The notes beneath the pieces were generated by a model. That model was not told the DNA's origin and ran no database searches. It worked only from the letters and a program-made list of their open reading frames with translations. Below are positions 39,762 through 50,638 of a stretch of DNA of 64,000 nt, piece by piece. A program made the position numbers and the translations under genes. Positions within the stretch are counted from its first letter, which is position 1, and each line of letters begins with the position of its first letter. This stretch comes from Trichomonas vaginalis G3 (taxonomy: Eukaryota > Parabasalia > Trichomonadida > Trichomonadidae), in NCBI RefSeq assembly GCF_026262505.1, contig NC_067206.1:12334205-12398204 (forward strand), written 5' to 3'.

Positions 39762-39899
39762 ATGTGCTTGAGCCTACTTTGCAGGCTTACCGCGTTCATT
39801 GAATGAACTAAATATATTTTATGTTTGTAATTAATTAGGTAATGAAGTAATGAATGAACTGCAGAAATAAATGTTTACGTTAATGTTTACAGGTTATTC

Positions 39900-40375
39900 A
39901 ATAATGACTTATTTTTGAAGAACTGAAGGTGCTACCATGTTACCATGTGCTACCAGGTCATTTAACTTCTCTGAAAAAGTGTGACAACATGACATTTGAC
40001 AACAACACAGGAGGAAGGCAGTTATGATTATTTTTGAAGAACTGAAGGTGCTACCATGTTACCATGTGCTACCAGGTCATTTAACTTCTCTGAAAAAGTG
40101 TGACAACATGACATTTTGACAACAACACAGGAGGAAGGCAGTTATGATTATTTTTGAAGAACTGAAGGTGCTACCATGTTACCATGTGCTACCAGGTCAT
40201 TTAACTTCTCTGAAAAAGTGTGACAACATGACATTTTGACAACAACACAGGAGGAAGGCAGTTATGATTATTTTTGAAGAACTGAAGGTGCTACCATGTT
40301 ACCATGTGCTACCAGGTCATTTAACTTCTCTGAAAAAGTGTGACAACATGACATTTTGACAACAACACAGGAGGA
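39900..40375 (+). repeat. 120-bp tandem repeat, four copies
   Basis: Units start near 39906, 40026, 40146 and 40266, over 97% alike: TTTTTGAAGAACTGAAGGTG, then CTACCATGTTACCATGTGCT, ending GACAACAACACAGGAGGA. Inverted single copies flank the KilA-N gene, and a divergent copy is in the inner element at 22205-22330. Confidence 0.9.
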
Positions 40376-40404
40376 TTAATGCAAAAATAAATTCAAATCA
40401 TACT

Positions 40405-42713
40405 TTATAAAGCTTCATTTACAGGTATTTCATCGTCAGTAAATGAATCCTCATTATCGTTTGGTTCAACCTGTTTATATAATCCTTTCATTTCTTCTTT
40501 CAAAACATAACACCATGTTTGTTTACCGTCTATTCTTCTATGTTTCCTATCACATTTATCCTTAATACTCATTTGAAAGTTTTTGTCTTTCATGTCTGAT
40601 GGTTTGCAGAATAGAGCATTTTCACACGTCATACCTGCACACAATTCATCATAATGTGTATTTATCCATACATCTAAAGGATTTGTTGATAACTCGATTA
40701 AATCTTGTTTGGCTTCAGTCATCGGTATGATTCGTACATTAAATGATGAAAGGTCATATTGCATAAAATACGTCAGTAAATTATCATAAAATTCCTTAGT
40801 GCATGAATCCATTAAATTCTTGAAGTAATCAAATTGACCTTGAATTTACCATTAACCCTTAAAACTACGTATCTTCTGTCTCCAACTTCAATTTTGACAG
40901 GGTAGACGTTGTTAGTTACGAAAATGAAGTTTGCAACGTTCTGAGCAGTTCTTCTGGGTTGATTCTTTTCATTAATTCTAATTTGATTATCCGTAATAAT
41001 TGATTTCAAAGCGTTGAAGTTTGCGAGTCTATCTTCACCAACATTCTTGAGTTCATTAAGTACAAGAAACATTTTATTTTCAACAACCGAATTGAAATTA
41101 CCCGTTAGCTCACTTATTTCAGTAATGTTTTTACATGAATAACCAGCGAGAAGTTCAGAAATAATGTCTGTAAATCTGTTTTTACCTGTTCCCTGAAGTC
41201 CTTTCAAAATAATTGCTGTTTCATTCTTGATTCCAGGATGTTGAATCATTGATGCAATCCAGCCGAGAAGGTATTTATACACTTCATCGTTATTATCACA
41301 AATGGCTTCTTTAATGAAATTCATAAACATCTCAATTTTTGAGTAATCTGGCTTTTCGAGAATGTTGTATTTATAACCCTGAAACGTTGAGAAAACATCT
41401 GGGAATCAGATTTAAAGCAAACACCCTTAACGGTTAATGAGATAATTGATTTAGTAGTACATCCCATGCTGTTATGGTTTTACCTTCTTCTTTAAATAAT
41501 TTAATCATTTTGAGTGACTCTTTCATGTTTGATTGAAGAACGAATGATATTTGATTCATTTTGTCGTGGATATTATAGTCCTTTTGAATGAAATATTTAT
41601 TTCCACAATCTACAAAACGGATTACACGTGATAAATCCTCAATTACTTCAGAACTGTTTTTATACTGATGATTTTCAGCCTTGCGTCTAATATCTGTTAT
41701 CAAAATGAATCATCAAGTTTTATATCAAATGTTATTTTTGGCTTACGTAATAAAGGTAAAACGTATTCATCATAATATTCCTTTTGGTATAGTTTTAGAA
41801 TCTTCACTAAAACAAATGGAGAAGTCATTAAATGTGCATATCTACTACGTGCTTTTTCAAAATTACTTTTAGCATTTTCAGTTAAATTGCAGAAGTTATA
41901 AACGTTATCGTATGCTTCATTAATTAAATGATTAGGTAACGAATTAATTGCTTGAAACAGTGTGAACAATGTTATTTCTTTTTCTAAATTCATGTTTCCA
42001 CCATCATTATGTACTTCAAAATCACAGATGCCATCAACTATGCTTTGAGCTAGTTTATCGTCAATGTTTACATCTTTGTTTTCATTCATTATACTCTTTA
42101 TTTCTTCATTCTTCTGTTCAACTCTTACCTTAATATTCAAATCATTTAATATATCGTTTACTGTTCTAGTTAATGTTGAATCATAACTTCCACGAATGAA
42201 TGAGTATGTATTGATTGGTTCTGTTGCATTCTTGCGAACTCTTGAATCAGCCATAACCACTAATGAACGCTTTGAATCATCCATAGAAGTCATTATGTCA
42301 ATATCATAATCATTGCAGGAATAACATTTAATCATTCTGTTCGAAACTGCATAGAAGAAATTAGTGTTGCAATAAATGTGAAGACCTCCTGAAGCGGTTT
42401 TAACGATAACATCTTTATCCGAAAGTTTTGATAAAATGTCTTTTCTAACTGTTTCTTTAAGTTCATCATTGTACGATTTATTGATATCAACATCTATAAT
42501 CGTTAAATTTGAAATTTTATTTACTAATAAAGCCATACCAGTTTTCCTTCCTCTTCCTCCATCGTATTTGAGGTAGTTATGTAAATCAATCCTGTTTTCA
42601 CCAATTCTTTCGTTGAGGGTTTTAGTTTCTGCCACAACTAATTCCTCAGCTAATGAATCAATAACTTTTTCATCAGAAACGATATAGTTGCTGTTGTTGT
42701 TTGTTGCTGTCAT
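40405..42713 (-). pseudogene. Outer Polinton primase / SF3 helicase gene, broken
   Basis: ATG 42713. N-terminal region with primase-polymerase (PrimPol) features: TIIDVDIN and VKTASGGLHIYCNTNF. C-terminal superfamily 3 helicase: Walker A GLQGTGKNRF, Walker B MFLVLNELKN, motif C RRTAQNVANFIFVTNN. This is the D5-like primase-helicase layout of virophages and large DNA viruses; it would open the duplex for PolB or prime internally. Broken in about three places. No equivalent was seen in the inner element. Confidence 0.85.
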
Positions 42714-42721
42714 TTATATAG

Positions 42722-42935
42722 GAATAAAAAAATAAAAATAATTTTAAAACTAACTTTATTTTTGGACTGCATCATATTTTCGTAAATGTTGTCAAAATGT
42801 CATGTTGTCACACTTTTTCAGAGAAGTTAAATGACCTGGTAGCACATGGTAACATGGTAGCACCTTCAGTTCTTCAAAAATAATTCATAACTGCCTTCCT
42901 CCTGTGTTGTTGTCAAAATGTCATGAGGTTAGAAA
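42722..42935 (-). repeat. Left direct repeat flanking the KilA-N cassette
   Basis: Contains the leader (AAAAATAATTTTAAAACTAA, then CTTTATTTTTGG) and an inverted copy of the 120-bp repeat. The same order recurs at 43684-43925 on the other side of the KilA-N gene. Confidence 0.8.
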
Positions 42936-43003
42936 TGAGGTTAGATCTAACCATCTACCCTAAAAATTATTTTTGGTGAATTCAATAAAAATAAATGGTT
43001 CAT

Positions 43004-43669
43004 TTACTCACAATATTTTTGTACAAAACAACCCCAAGCTTTTAACTTCTTTTCTGCAGCTTCTAATGCTATCTTAGCGAGTTCATATTCTCTAAATTCT
43101 CTCTTTAAATTTTCTTGTTCCCATTGGTCTAGTTCGTATGGAGAATCTCTATAACCATAACATAACTCACGTTCATGTTCTAATTGTTTTTCGCACATTT
43201 TTCCAACTTCTTCTTCAAACAAAGGTTTAGCATTCTCTACTGTATCTTCAAGTTCTTCTTCATCTAATTTCTCATGAACTTTCTTGTCTATGGAGTCCAT
43301 AATATCTTTGACATAAAATGCATACTTTACAGAGCACCATTCAGCAACAAAATGAACGAGGTCAGGATGTATGTAAATACCTTTGAATTCATTTATAACA
43401 CCCTTAGTAAGCTCATAAAATGCTTGTTTTGAGGTCGAGCCACTTTTGGCTCCACCGTATTCGTTCATCCAAAACTCAAGAATTTCCTGTATTTTAGCAC
43501 TATTGAGAAATCTGTTTAAATGGTTTAACTTTCCTGCTTCTCTTGCCATCTTTGTTGCATTAATGTAACCATCCTTGTCTCTACGTAAGACTTCAATACC
43601 GTTATAAGTGCCTTTTGTGAATGTTTCGCCATTAGATTTGTTAGTGAATGTTTTTGCTTCGACTGACAT
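43004..43669 (-). CDS. KilA-N domain protein, 221 aa (outer copy)
   Basis: ATG 43669. Nearly the same protein as 24641-25306, with about five residue differences (for example MSVEAK for MSIEAK). KilA-N core GIEVLRRDKDGYINATKMAR and HFVAEWCSVKYAFYVKDIMD. It lies between two direct repeats that each hold the leader of the upstream primase gene and an inverted 120-bp repeat, so it looks like a cassette that entered by recombination. Likely a DNA-binding regulator. Looks whole. Confidence 0.85.
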   Translation of the reverse strand: MSVEAKTFTNKSNGETFTKGTYNGIEVLRRDKDGYINATKMAREAGKLNHLNRFLNSAKIQEILEFWMNEYGGAKSGSTSKQAFYELTKGVINEFKGIYIHPDLVHFVAEWCSVKYAFYVKDIMDSIDKKVHEKLDEEELEDTVENAKPLFEEEVGKMCEKQLEHERELCYGYRDSPYELDQWEQENLKREFREYELAKIALEAAEKKLKAWGCFVQKYCE

Positions 43670-43683
43670 TTCTGTTCTTACAT

Positions 43684-43925
43684 ACAAAATAAAAAAATAA
43701 AAATAATTTTAAAACTAACTTTATTTTTGGGTCATTTACACTCATTCCGATGAAGTCATGACAAATCATTTCCTGTGTTGTTGTCAAAATGTCATGTTGT
43801 CACACTTTTTCAGAGAAGTTAAATGACCTGGTAGCACATGGTAACATGGTAGCACCTTCAGTTCTTCAAAAATAATTCATAACTGCCTTCCTCCTGTGTT
43901 GTTGTCAAAATGTCATGTTGTCACA
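43684..43925 (-). repeat. Right direct repeat flanking the KilA-N cassette
   Basis: Same leader plus inverted 120-bp repeat as 42722-42935, with a short extra segment (43730-43770) between the two parts. Confidence 0.8.
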
Positions 43926-43967
43926 AACTTTAGAACGGCATAATTTAAATTTTTATTTTTATCATAA

Positions 43968-44132
43968 ATGGATACCCCACAAGCTCAAAATTTACCACGA
44001 ATCATAACAAGGGAGGAAATGATAAAAATGATGCAAGAACATGTTAAAAATAACAAACCACTAAAATTGAGAAAATGTGGTTATGCAGTAATGATGGAAA
44101 GAGAGATGTTGTCAAAGAGGAATAAAAATTAA
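43968..44132 (+). CDS. Very small basic protein, 54 aa
   Basis: ATG 43968 after AAATTTTTATTTTTATCATA, the canonical leader. Sequence MDTPQAQNLPRIITREEMIK then MMQEHVKNNKPLKLRKCGYA and a basic end. It overlaps the end of the convergent 95-aa gene by 4 bp. Function unknown; the good leader and clean ends support it as real. Confidence 0.5.
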   Translation: MDTPQAQNLPRIITREEMIKMMQEHVKNNKPLKLRKCGYAVMMEREMLSKRNKN

Positions 44133-44416
44133 ATTTGGATTGAGTTTAAAAATTCATCTTTATTAAATTCATCTCTTCCAATCAATTTATTTATTCTATT
44201 AAATTCTTTTATTTTTGCTTCACTCAGTTTAAGGATTGAACGGTAAGTTTCTAATTTTTCGATTATTTCTTTATCGTTTTCAGTTCCATTAGTTTTATGG
44301 GCATCAACCCCACCGCATTGTGGCTTCTTTTTGTAATAGCATATTTTTGATTTAATTCTGTTTAGTTTCTTTTTATATTCATCGTCTGGACTCTTGGCTG
44401 CTTCGTTGTCACTCAT
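44129..44416 (-). CDS. Small Lys-rich protein, 95 aa, carrying a GC mini-element
   Basis: ATG 44416. Charged helices (DEYKKKLNRIKSKICYYKKK; EKLETYRSILKLSEAKIKEF) separated by PQCGGVDAHK, which is encoded by a decayed GC mini-element like the PQRGEDEVHA insert in the inner polymerase region. No family recognised. Looks whole. Confidence 0.55.
   Translation of the reverse strand: MSDNEAAKSPDDEYKKKLNRIKSKICYYKKKPQCGGVDAHKTNGTENDKEIIEKLETYRSILKLSEAKIKEFNRINKLIGRDEFNKDEFLNSIQI
44298..44332 (-). repeat. GC-rich mini-element copy in the outer Polinton (in gene)
   Basis: The forward strand reads GGGCATCAACCCCACCGCAT, then TGTGGCTT, aligning with the two-hairpin copy at 21443-21468. The stems are partly decayed. 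Read as KPQCGGVDAHK. Confidence 0.5.
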
Positions 44417-44436
44417 TTCTTACGAAATAAAAAAAA

Positions 44437-45923
44437 TTAAATATTATTTAAATATAATGGAGTAATAAAATAAATCGGAATTTCTATTAATTTATTGTCA
44501 ACTTCAACTAATACATTACCGTTAATATATCTAACAAATTCAGCTATTGTGTCAAATCTTCGTCTTCTTTTTGTCATTGATTTATCAGTTTTTCCATAAT
44601 CGAGATGAATCAAAACTTTATCCCCTTGTTTAAAATTCATGAGCCCCGAATTAATTTGTTCACGTTTAACATCATTCAACCTTTCCATTTGCTTTCTAAT
44701 ATATTCCCATTCTTTTGAAATATCATTTTTCATTTCCACTGGTTTCATGTTTATAGTTCTATGCCATGTATTATTATAATAATATACTAACTGTTGTATG
44801 ATGGAGTCATGATTTCCATCCCAGTATATCTGACCGTTAACCCTTAACGCATCTCTAAGAGTTCTCATTACTGCATCAACTATTTTATTATGAAATGTAT
44901 ATGGAGAGGATGAAAAGAAAAAATTAATTTGTGGGAAATAATGAGTCATAGCTGCCTGAAATCCTTTATCACCATCACCCCTGATATTATCTACTCTTTC
45001 ATGATCTAGTAAGTATTGTATAGCTCTTCTTGTTTCCTGTTCTGTTTTCCCTTTCACCGGAATGCAATATAAATATCTAGTGTTAATGTTAATGGCAAAT
45101 AAATAAGTAACTTTTCCTTTTGAATATTCCAGATGATCGATTTCGTATGAATATGGATATGGAGCAAATGAAGGGCGACTAAATTTTTCCTTTAACGGTT
45201 GAATTTTCGGGTCAATTGGTTTATTTAATATCTTGAAATCCTTTTTAAAATCTTTTTGCTTCTTTAATGTTTGAAATGGATATAATAAAGTGAATGATGA
45301 AGGATTAACTGAAGGAGGAGGCGGTACTGTCGTTGGATTTTGGTGTTGCAGGTGGTTTAATTTTATCTGCTTTGATTTTGGATTTCATTCCCCTTCATTA
45401 ATTCTGGATGTATTCTATTCATTTGTTTTAAATATGCTGTATATAAAGGTTTGATATACTTTCCCGCTTCGAGTTTATGTTGAAGGATGAATTCCAAAAG
45501 TTGATCTTCATTTAAAAGTCGGGCTGAATATGGTTTAACTAATGAATCATAAATTAAAGCTTGTGCATCATTTATGGTCTGAAGGACATGGGTGTTTTGT
45601 GGCTCAGGATTATATAATTTATATAATTCATCAATATCTTCTTCTGTTAATACTTTATTTTTGAAATCTTTCAACTGTTTAAGTTGTGATTTAGTTTTTC
45701 CCTTTGAATATTCATTATTTTTAATTTTGTCTTTAATTTTAGAAATTATTTTATCATGATATTTCAAAATTTCATTTTTATAATATGGATAATAATATTC
45801 CATATCATCACCCGTTATATTGTTATCATATTTTTGGAGATATGCTTTTAAATCATAATAATCAAGAAAATTTTGATTAAATACTAAATCATCAATTAAA
45901 ATTTTTAAATCTGTGTTATCCAT
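44437..45923 (-). pseudogene. Outer Polinton integrase gene (rve family), broken
   Basis: ATG 45923. N-terminal region of about 170 residues (helical, Lys-rich), a Pro-rich stretch, then the retroviral-type core with YSYEIDHLEYSKGKVTYLFA, NIRGDGDKGFQAAMTHYFPQ and VMRTLRDALR, followed by NNTWHRTINMKPVEM. The C-terminus has an SH3-like part (GDKVLIHLDYGKTDKS) and a final beta segment. It is only distantly like the inner integrase. About one break. It sits beside PolB, unlike in the inner element. Confidence 0.8.
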
Positions 45924-46011
45924 TTATATAAAAATAAAATCAATGTTTTAAGGGTGCCCACCTCTTTGTCTCTTCTGTGGCATTTTATTAAAAATAAAAT
46001 TTTAAATTGTA

Positions 46012-49000
46012 TTAAATAAATGGCATACAACATCCATTTTCACAACATACAGCCTTAGTGTGTGCTCCTGTTAATGCAGTCTTACCAATTGTTAAGCGAG
46101 TCATTGACCCGTTTTTAAGTTGTAAATTAATATTCTGACCATCAAATATCAATTTATCATTTATTATATCCAAATATTTTTTAGGTGTTAATTGTTTATT
46201 TTGTCGTAAACTAACACCTTTCATTTTTTGTGCAATCTTTTTAAAATCACTCCCATCAATTGAACCGTTGAATGATGTATAACACTTAGGACATAAAGCA
46301 ACCATGTTATCACCTTGTTTCTCAATTGCTAAACCCAATAATTTTTTCTCATGTGCTTTTTCTTCAGCTTTATTCTTTAATTTAGGTTTAAATTTCTCAT
46401 CAAAACAGAAGAAATCAAATGGTGCGAATTTGAAAATGTTTTTATCATAAAATTGTTTATCAGTAACAATTGCTTGAAATGCTTGAGTGTTAGGAAGATT
46501 TGGGTCGCCAGCGATTGCCCAATAAGATGAATCAGTATCACCTTCAATGAAATGAAAACGATTAACATTCATACATTTATACATAAAATCATAAATGAAA
46601 ACCAAATACCAGTATTTAGCATTATCTAAAGTGAAGAATGCCTCTTGTAAACATGTATCACATCTATAAAATCTATCTTTAAGCATCACTTGATATGTAT
46701 CTCACCTATTTCTCTTATGTTTTTAAACTTATTTGACATACATGCAACGCGTGCCTTCTGTGCATTCATTATTTTAGTCTTTGCGTAATTTTGTGTATTC
46801 ATTGCATCGTAACCATATGATCCATTAAGTGAAATTTGCAAAATAAACTTTTTCCTTTATTTCCTTCTAATTCAGCCTTTTGTCTTTCGTTCATAAATTT
46901 GTTCGCAAATTCATTAAAACAAGTGTTTTTCGTAAATGTTAAAATTGATTGAATATCATCGATGATAAAATTAAACCTGTCTATTAGATACCAAAGATAA
47001 TAAGAAGAAAATGGTTGATATTGGTTGTGTGTTGATGCTAACTGAGTTAATTTCTCTGTTTCTGGTCAACTGGTAGATTGTTTGATTTCATGTAATTATA
47101 CATAAAACTGCCAATTGTTTTTTCATCTGTGATAATATCTAAGTTTCTTATTATCGGTAAAAAGTTTATGTAATCATTAATGTATTTTTCATCAATGTGA
47201 CCCTTTACTTCAGCCACGAATAAAGTATTTTTTTCTTAATTATTCCCAGTGCTTTTGCTTTCTTTGTTGCTGTATCACAAATGATAACACCATTCAATCT
47301 TCCCGGCATATACATTTTATGGTCAGTATATTGAATGAAATCATGAGGATTAGATGAAAATGATGAAGGATATAATGAATTAAAGTCAACACCAACGAAA
47401 TGAGTCATAATGTTGGGTGTCCTCATTTGATACAGTTTTAGTTTCTGGATTATATGAAAGTTTATTAATGTGCGTGATTCCTTTAAGATTTACTCTATGT
47501 TGAACATTTGATAAACCACCAGTAATTCCATTACGGAGAATGTGATAAGCTTCAACTGAATCTAAAGTCATTGGTAAATTATTTTTTAATGCATAATTTC
47601 TTAAATTGATTCTTAAACGTTGAACATCTTCATCTTTATTTGATTTTACGACATTGCAATAACAACACATTAACTGACAATTTTCTTTGGTATGTGGTTT
47701 TTCATTATCGATTCTATCCAATGTTGGTTTATTTGCATATGTAAACGCTTTACCACACATTTTGCATTTAGATGAAAGGATTAAATCGTGATAGTATTGA
47801 AAATCATCCATTGAAACATTATTTTTAGTATCCCTTTCTGCTTTTTCATCTTGTTTCTTATATGATTCAATTTTATATTTCCAATACTTTTTCGTTAATT
47901 CAAAACTTGATTCTATCTCTTCCTCAGGATATTTTTCATTAGGATTAAAGTCTTTATATGCTAAAGCGTAACGAATCATTGAAGCATTCGATGATAAAGA
48001 AAGATTATGAAGCATGTCAATTTTATAAACAAATGTTTCTTCAATAATTTTATCAATTGGGTCAATCATAATTTCAACATCTTTATTGCAATAATGAATA
48101 AAATATTCTAATCTATTCTTAAAGTTTTTAGCATCATTGAGATATATTTGATAATCACTATCTGATATAGTTTCTTGAGTTAATGCTGAATAAAATGAAT
48201 CTTTCGTGAATGGTTCCACTTTATATAATTCTTCTTCGTAATTTTCCCACGTGATGAATTGATAAGGGAAAAAGGATTTAACACGTGATTTATTGTTTCC
48301 GAAATCTTGAGTGAATTGGTCTAATGTCCCACCCGCTATATAATTTCTGATGTCAATAAATCTCAATTCATATGGAACGTTTGTTTTCTTTACAATGATT
48401 TGCTTAAATTGTGAAGATGAACCCAGCATTGATTTTATTTTCCATTTTGCAGTATTTAAATCACGAAGAATTAAATTTAAATCAAACTTTCCTGAATTAA
48501 AACCAATGATATTCACTTTATTGAATTCCTCATCTAGAAGTTCTTTAAATGCTTCCTTCTGTTTCTCATTTAATGTTTGCAACTTCATTAATTCTTCATA
48601 TTGTTCAATATTTGATTTAGCAACTAATGAACAGGTTGAAAATAAAAACTCAATCCAATCAGAAATAAAAGAATCACTCGAAGTTAAGCAAAAATTCCTC
48701 GTATATGTTTTATCATTTAATTTAACCGTTGATGACACCATGAATGGTTTTAAGTAAGCATTCAAAGTTGCACACTCAGAAAGTTGTAATTCTTCTTTAG
48801 TCTCTAATGTTTCGAAGTCAAAAGTAATATAATATCTTGTCGGTTTATAATATTCCTGCAAATTATGTGCTAATAGCCATTGATGTATCTTCTGTTTCGT
48901 GATATGTGGTGTATATGGTTGTTGTGTGTTTTGCAATTGAACGTCTTGAATTAATCTTCCATTATTTTCTTTACATTTCTCACAATGTTTTAAAAATCTT

Positions 49001-49452
49001 CTTTGGTTTTTCCTTTCTGGATCATCACGGATAGAATATACTTCTTCTTTGCAAAAGGGGCAAACTTTATATCCTGTGAGTGCTTCAACGTCTGTAATTC
49101 TGTCAGCGTGAAGTTTTCCACATGGACTCTGTGTTAATAAAATATTTACTGTTTCAAATTCTGGATCTATCATTATTGATTCCACTAATGGAAAGTCTAC
49201 CTTGTTAATGTCTACGTCTTCTGGTTGAGGGTCACAATAATAAAAATCAATATTAACGTTTAACATTCTTGCTAACCTCTCACTTTCTGATGAAATGTCA
49301 AATCCTTCATATGCATCTATGGCTTCATTTAAATAACTTCTACGAGTTTTAGGATTAACACCATCAGGAATGTTATAGAAGCGTTTAAATAACCTTCTAC
49401 CTTCTGCTCTAATTTGATTATCATTCATTTTAGCTGTTCCGTTTTTGTTCAT
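46012..49452 (-). pseudogene. polB: Outer Polinton protein-primed DNA polymerase B gene with HNH module, broken
   Basis: ATG 49452. Zinc-ribbon-like cysteines (CPFCKEE...CEKCKE), exonuclease motifs (YYITFDFETLET; IIGFNSGKFDLNLIL), then an HNH/endonuclease VII-like zinc module (CKMCGKAF...LDRIDNEKPHTKENCQLMCCYCN), palm motif A (VDFNSLYPSSF) and motif C (EGDTDSSYW). The protein-primed class follows from the element type and TPR-like spacing. Broken in about four places. It is far from the inner PolB in sequence, so the two elements are separate lineages. Confidence 0.85.
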
Positions 49453-49501
49453 TTATGTAAGAATAAAAAATTAAAAAATAAATAAAAATAAAGTTTATTT
49501 T

Positions 49502-50638
49502 TTAAAGCCCATAAAATGAATTAAGAACACATAAATTTTTATCATCTGCGACGTGACGAATACATTTTAATTTACTCAAGAATGCGTACCCTGATACATT
49601 AAATCTAATTCCTGTCTTATTTAATTTCACAACTTTGAAAAGGAATGTATGAATAGCTATAAAATGATGAGAAGATGTTTTATGGGTTGCTTCCATTTTT
49701 TCTGAAATAAATGAATAAATATAATGTTTATAAGTTTTCATATCTTTTATGTTCTTAATAACGAATGGTATAGACCTTTCCACTTCGTCTTCCTTCGGTG
49801 CTGTTCTTTCATATGAAACATTATTGGTATCTTCAATAATGAAACCACAATCGCATAAAATTTTATATGTACCAATTGTTTCTTTTGATATTTTATCTAA
49901 CAAATCAAAAACTTTATCAACACCTGTACATTTATTTAAATAATAATTTGTGTAAATATCATGGTCTTCTTTCTTAATCGTATTTGTTGCATATGTTACA
50001 TTTTTCAATGCTTTTTTGAATTTTTCAGAATCAAGAGGAGGTGAAAGTAATATACATGGATAATCTCCATCGTCAATAAACTGAAGCTTATGTTTATGAA
50101 TAAATTTTGTGCCTTCTTCTGAAAGTGTTTCGTCAATATCACCATCTAATAAATTTTTAGTAGATTCCAAAAAGTAATTTTTATATCTTTCCTCATGTGA
50201 TTTTTGAACTTCTGATTCTGAAGCTGGGATATTCATTAAACCCTCGACTTCATTCTCAGCATTTCTCAATTCCTTAATTTTTTCATCTATTTCATTTCTT
50301 AATTGTTCCAATTTCTCAATCTCATCGTTATAATATTCATCTTGTTTAATTTTTTCTTCAAAATATTCAGGAGGTGTTTCAAGGCTCTCTGAGCCCAGGT
50401 CCTCTGGACCATAAAGAGGAATATTCTTCTGTTTTTCAACTTTTTTGGGATATAAATATCTCATTATAGCCTTTTTAGTAATTAGCCCGTTATATTTAAA
50501 TTCATTCAACAATCTGGAAAACTCTTTCACATTCTGCATATATGTTGGATAAGAACCGTCTCCAAAATTTTCTAAAATATTTTCTAATTCTGAATTAGTG
50601 AACTTTAAAGATTTCAATGAATTAGTTGTTATACTCAT
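49502..50638 (-). CDS. Outer Polinton protein next to PolB, 378 aa (terminal-protein candidate)
   Basis: ATG 50638, 56 bp inside the right TIR. N-terminal helical domain (NSELENILENFGDGSYPTYM; KKAIMRYLYPKKVEKQ), an acidic coiled coil (NDEIEKLEQLRNEIDEKIKE) and a C-terminal globular domain with KHYIYSFISEKMEATHKTSS and FHFIAIHTFLFKVVKLN-like strands. No family recognised. It is first in a minus-strand unit with PolB and integrase. A protein of similar size and position heads the inner polymerase locus, so it may be the replication terminal protein. Inference only. Looks whole. Confidence 0.6.
   Translation of the reverse strand: MSITTNSLKSLKFTNSELENILENFGDGSYPTYMQNVKEFSRLLNEFKYNGLITKKAIMRYLYPKKVEKQKNIPLYGPEDLGSESLETPPEYFEEKIKQDEYYNDEIEKLEQLRNEIDEKIKELRNAENEVEGLMNIPASESEVQKSHEERYKNYFLESTKNLLDGDIDETLSEEGTKFIHKHKLQFIDDGDYPCILLSPPLDSEKFKKALKNVTYATNTIKKEDHDIYTNYYLNKCTGVDKVFDLLDKISKETIGTYKILCDCGFIIEDTNNVSYERTAPKEDEVERSIPFVIKNIKDMKTYKHYIYSFISEKMEATHKTSSHHFIAIHTFLFKVVKLNKTGIRFNVSGYAFLSKLKCIRHVADDKNLCVLNSFYGL

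Noticed and set aside
45948-45983. Eleven-codon ORF (MPQKRQRGGHP) on the minus strand with a good A/T leader
   Set aside because: Too short to call a gene without expression evidence; noted because the leader is typical.
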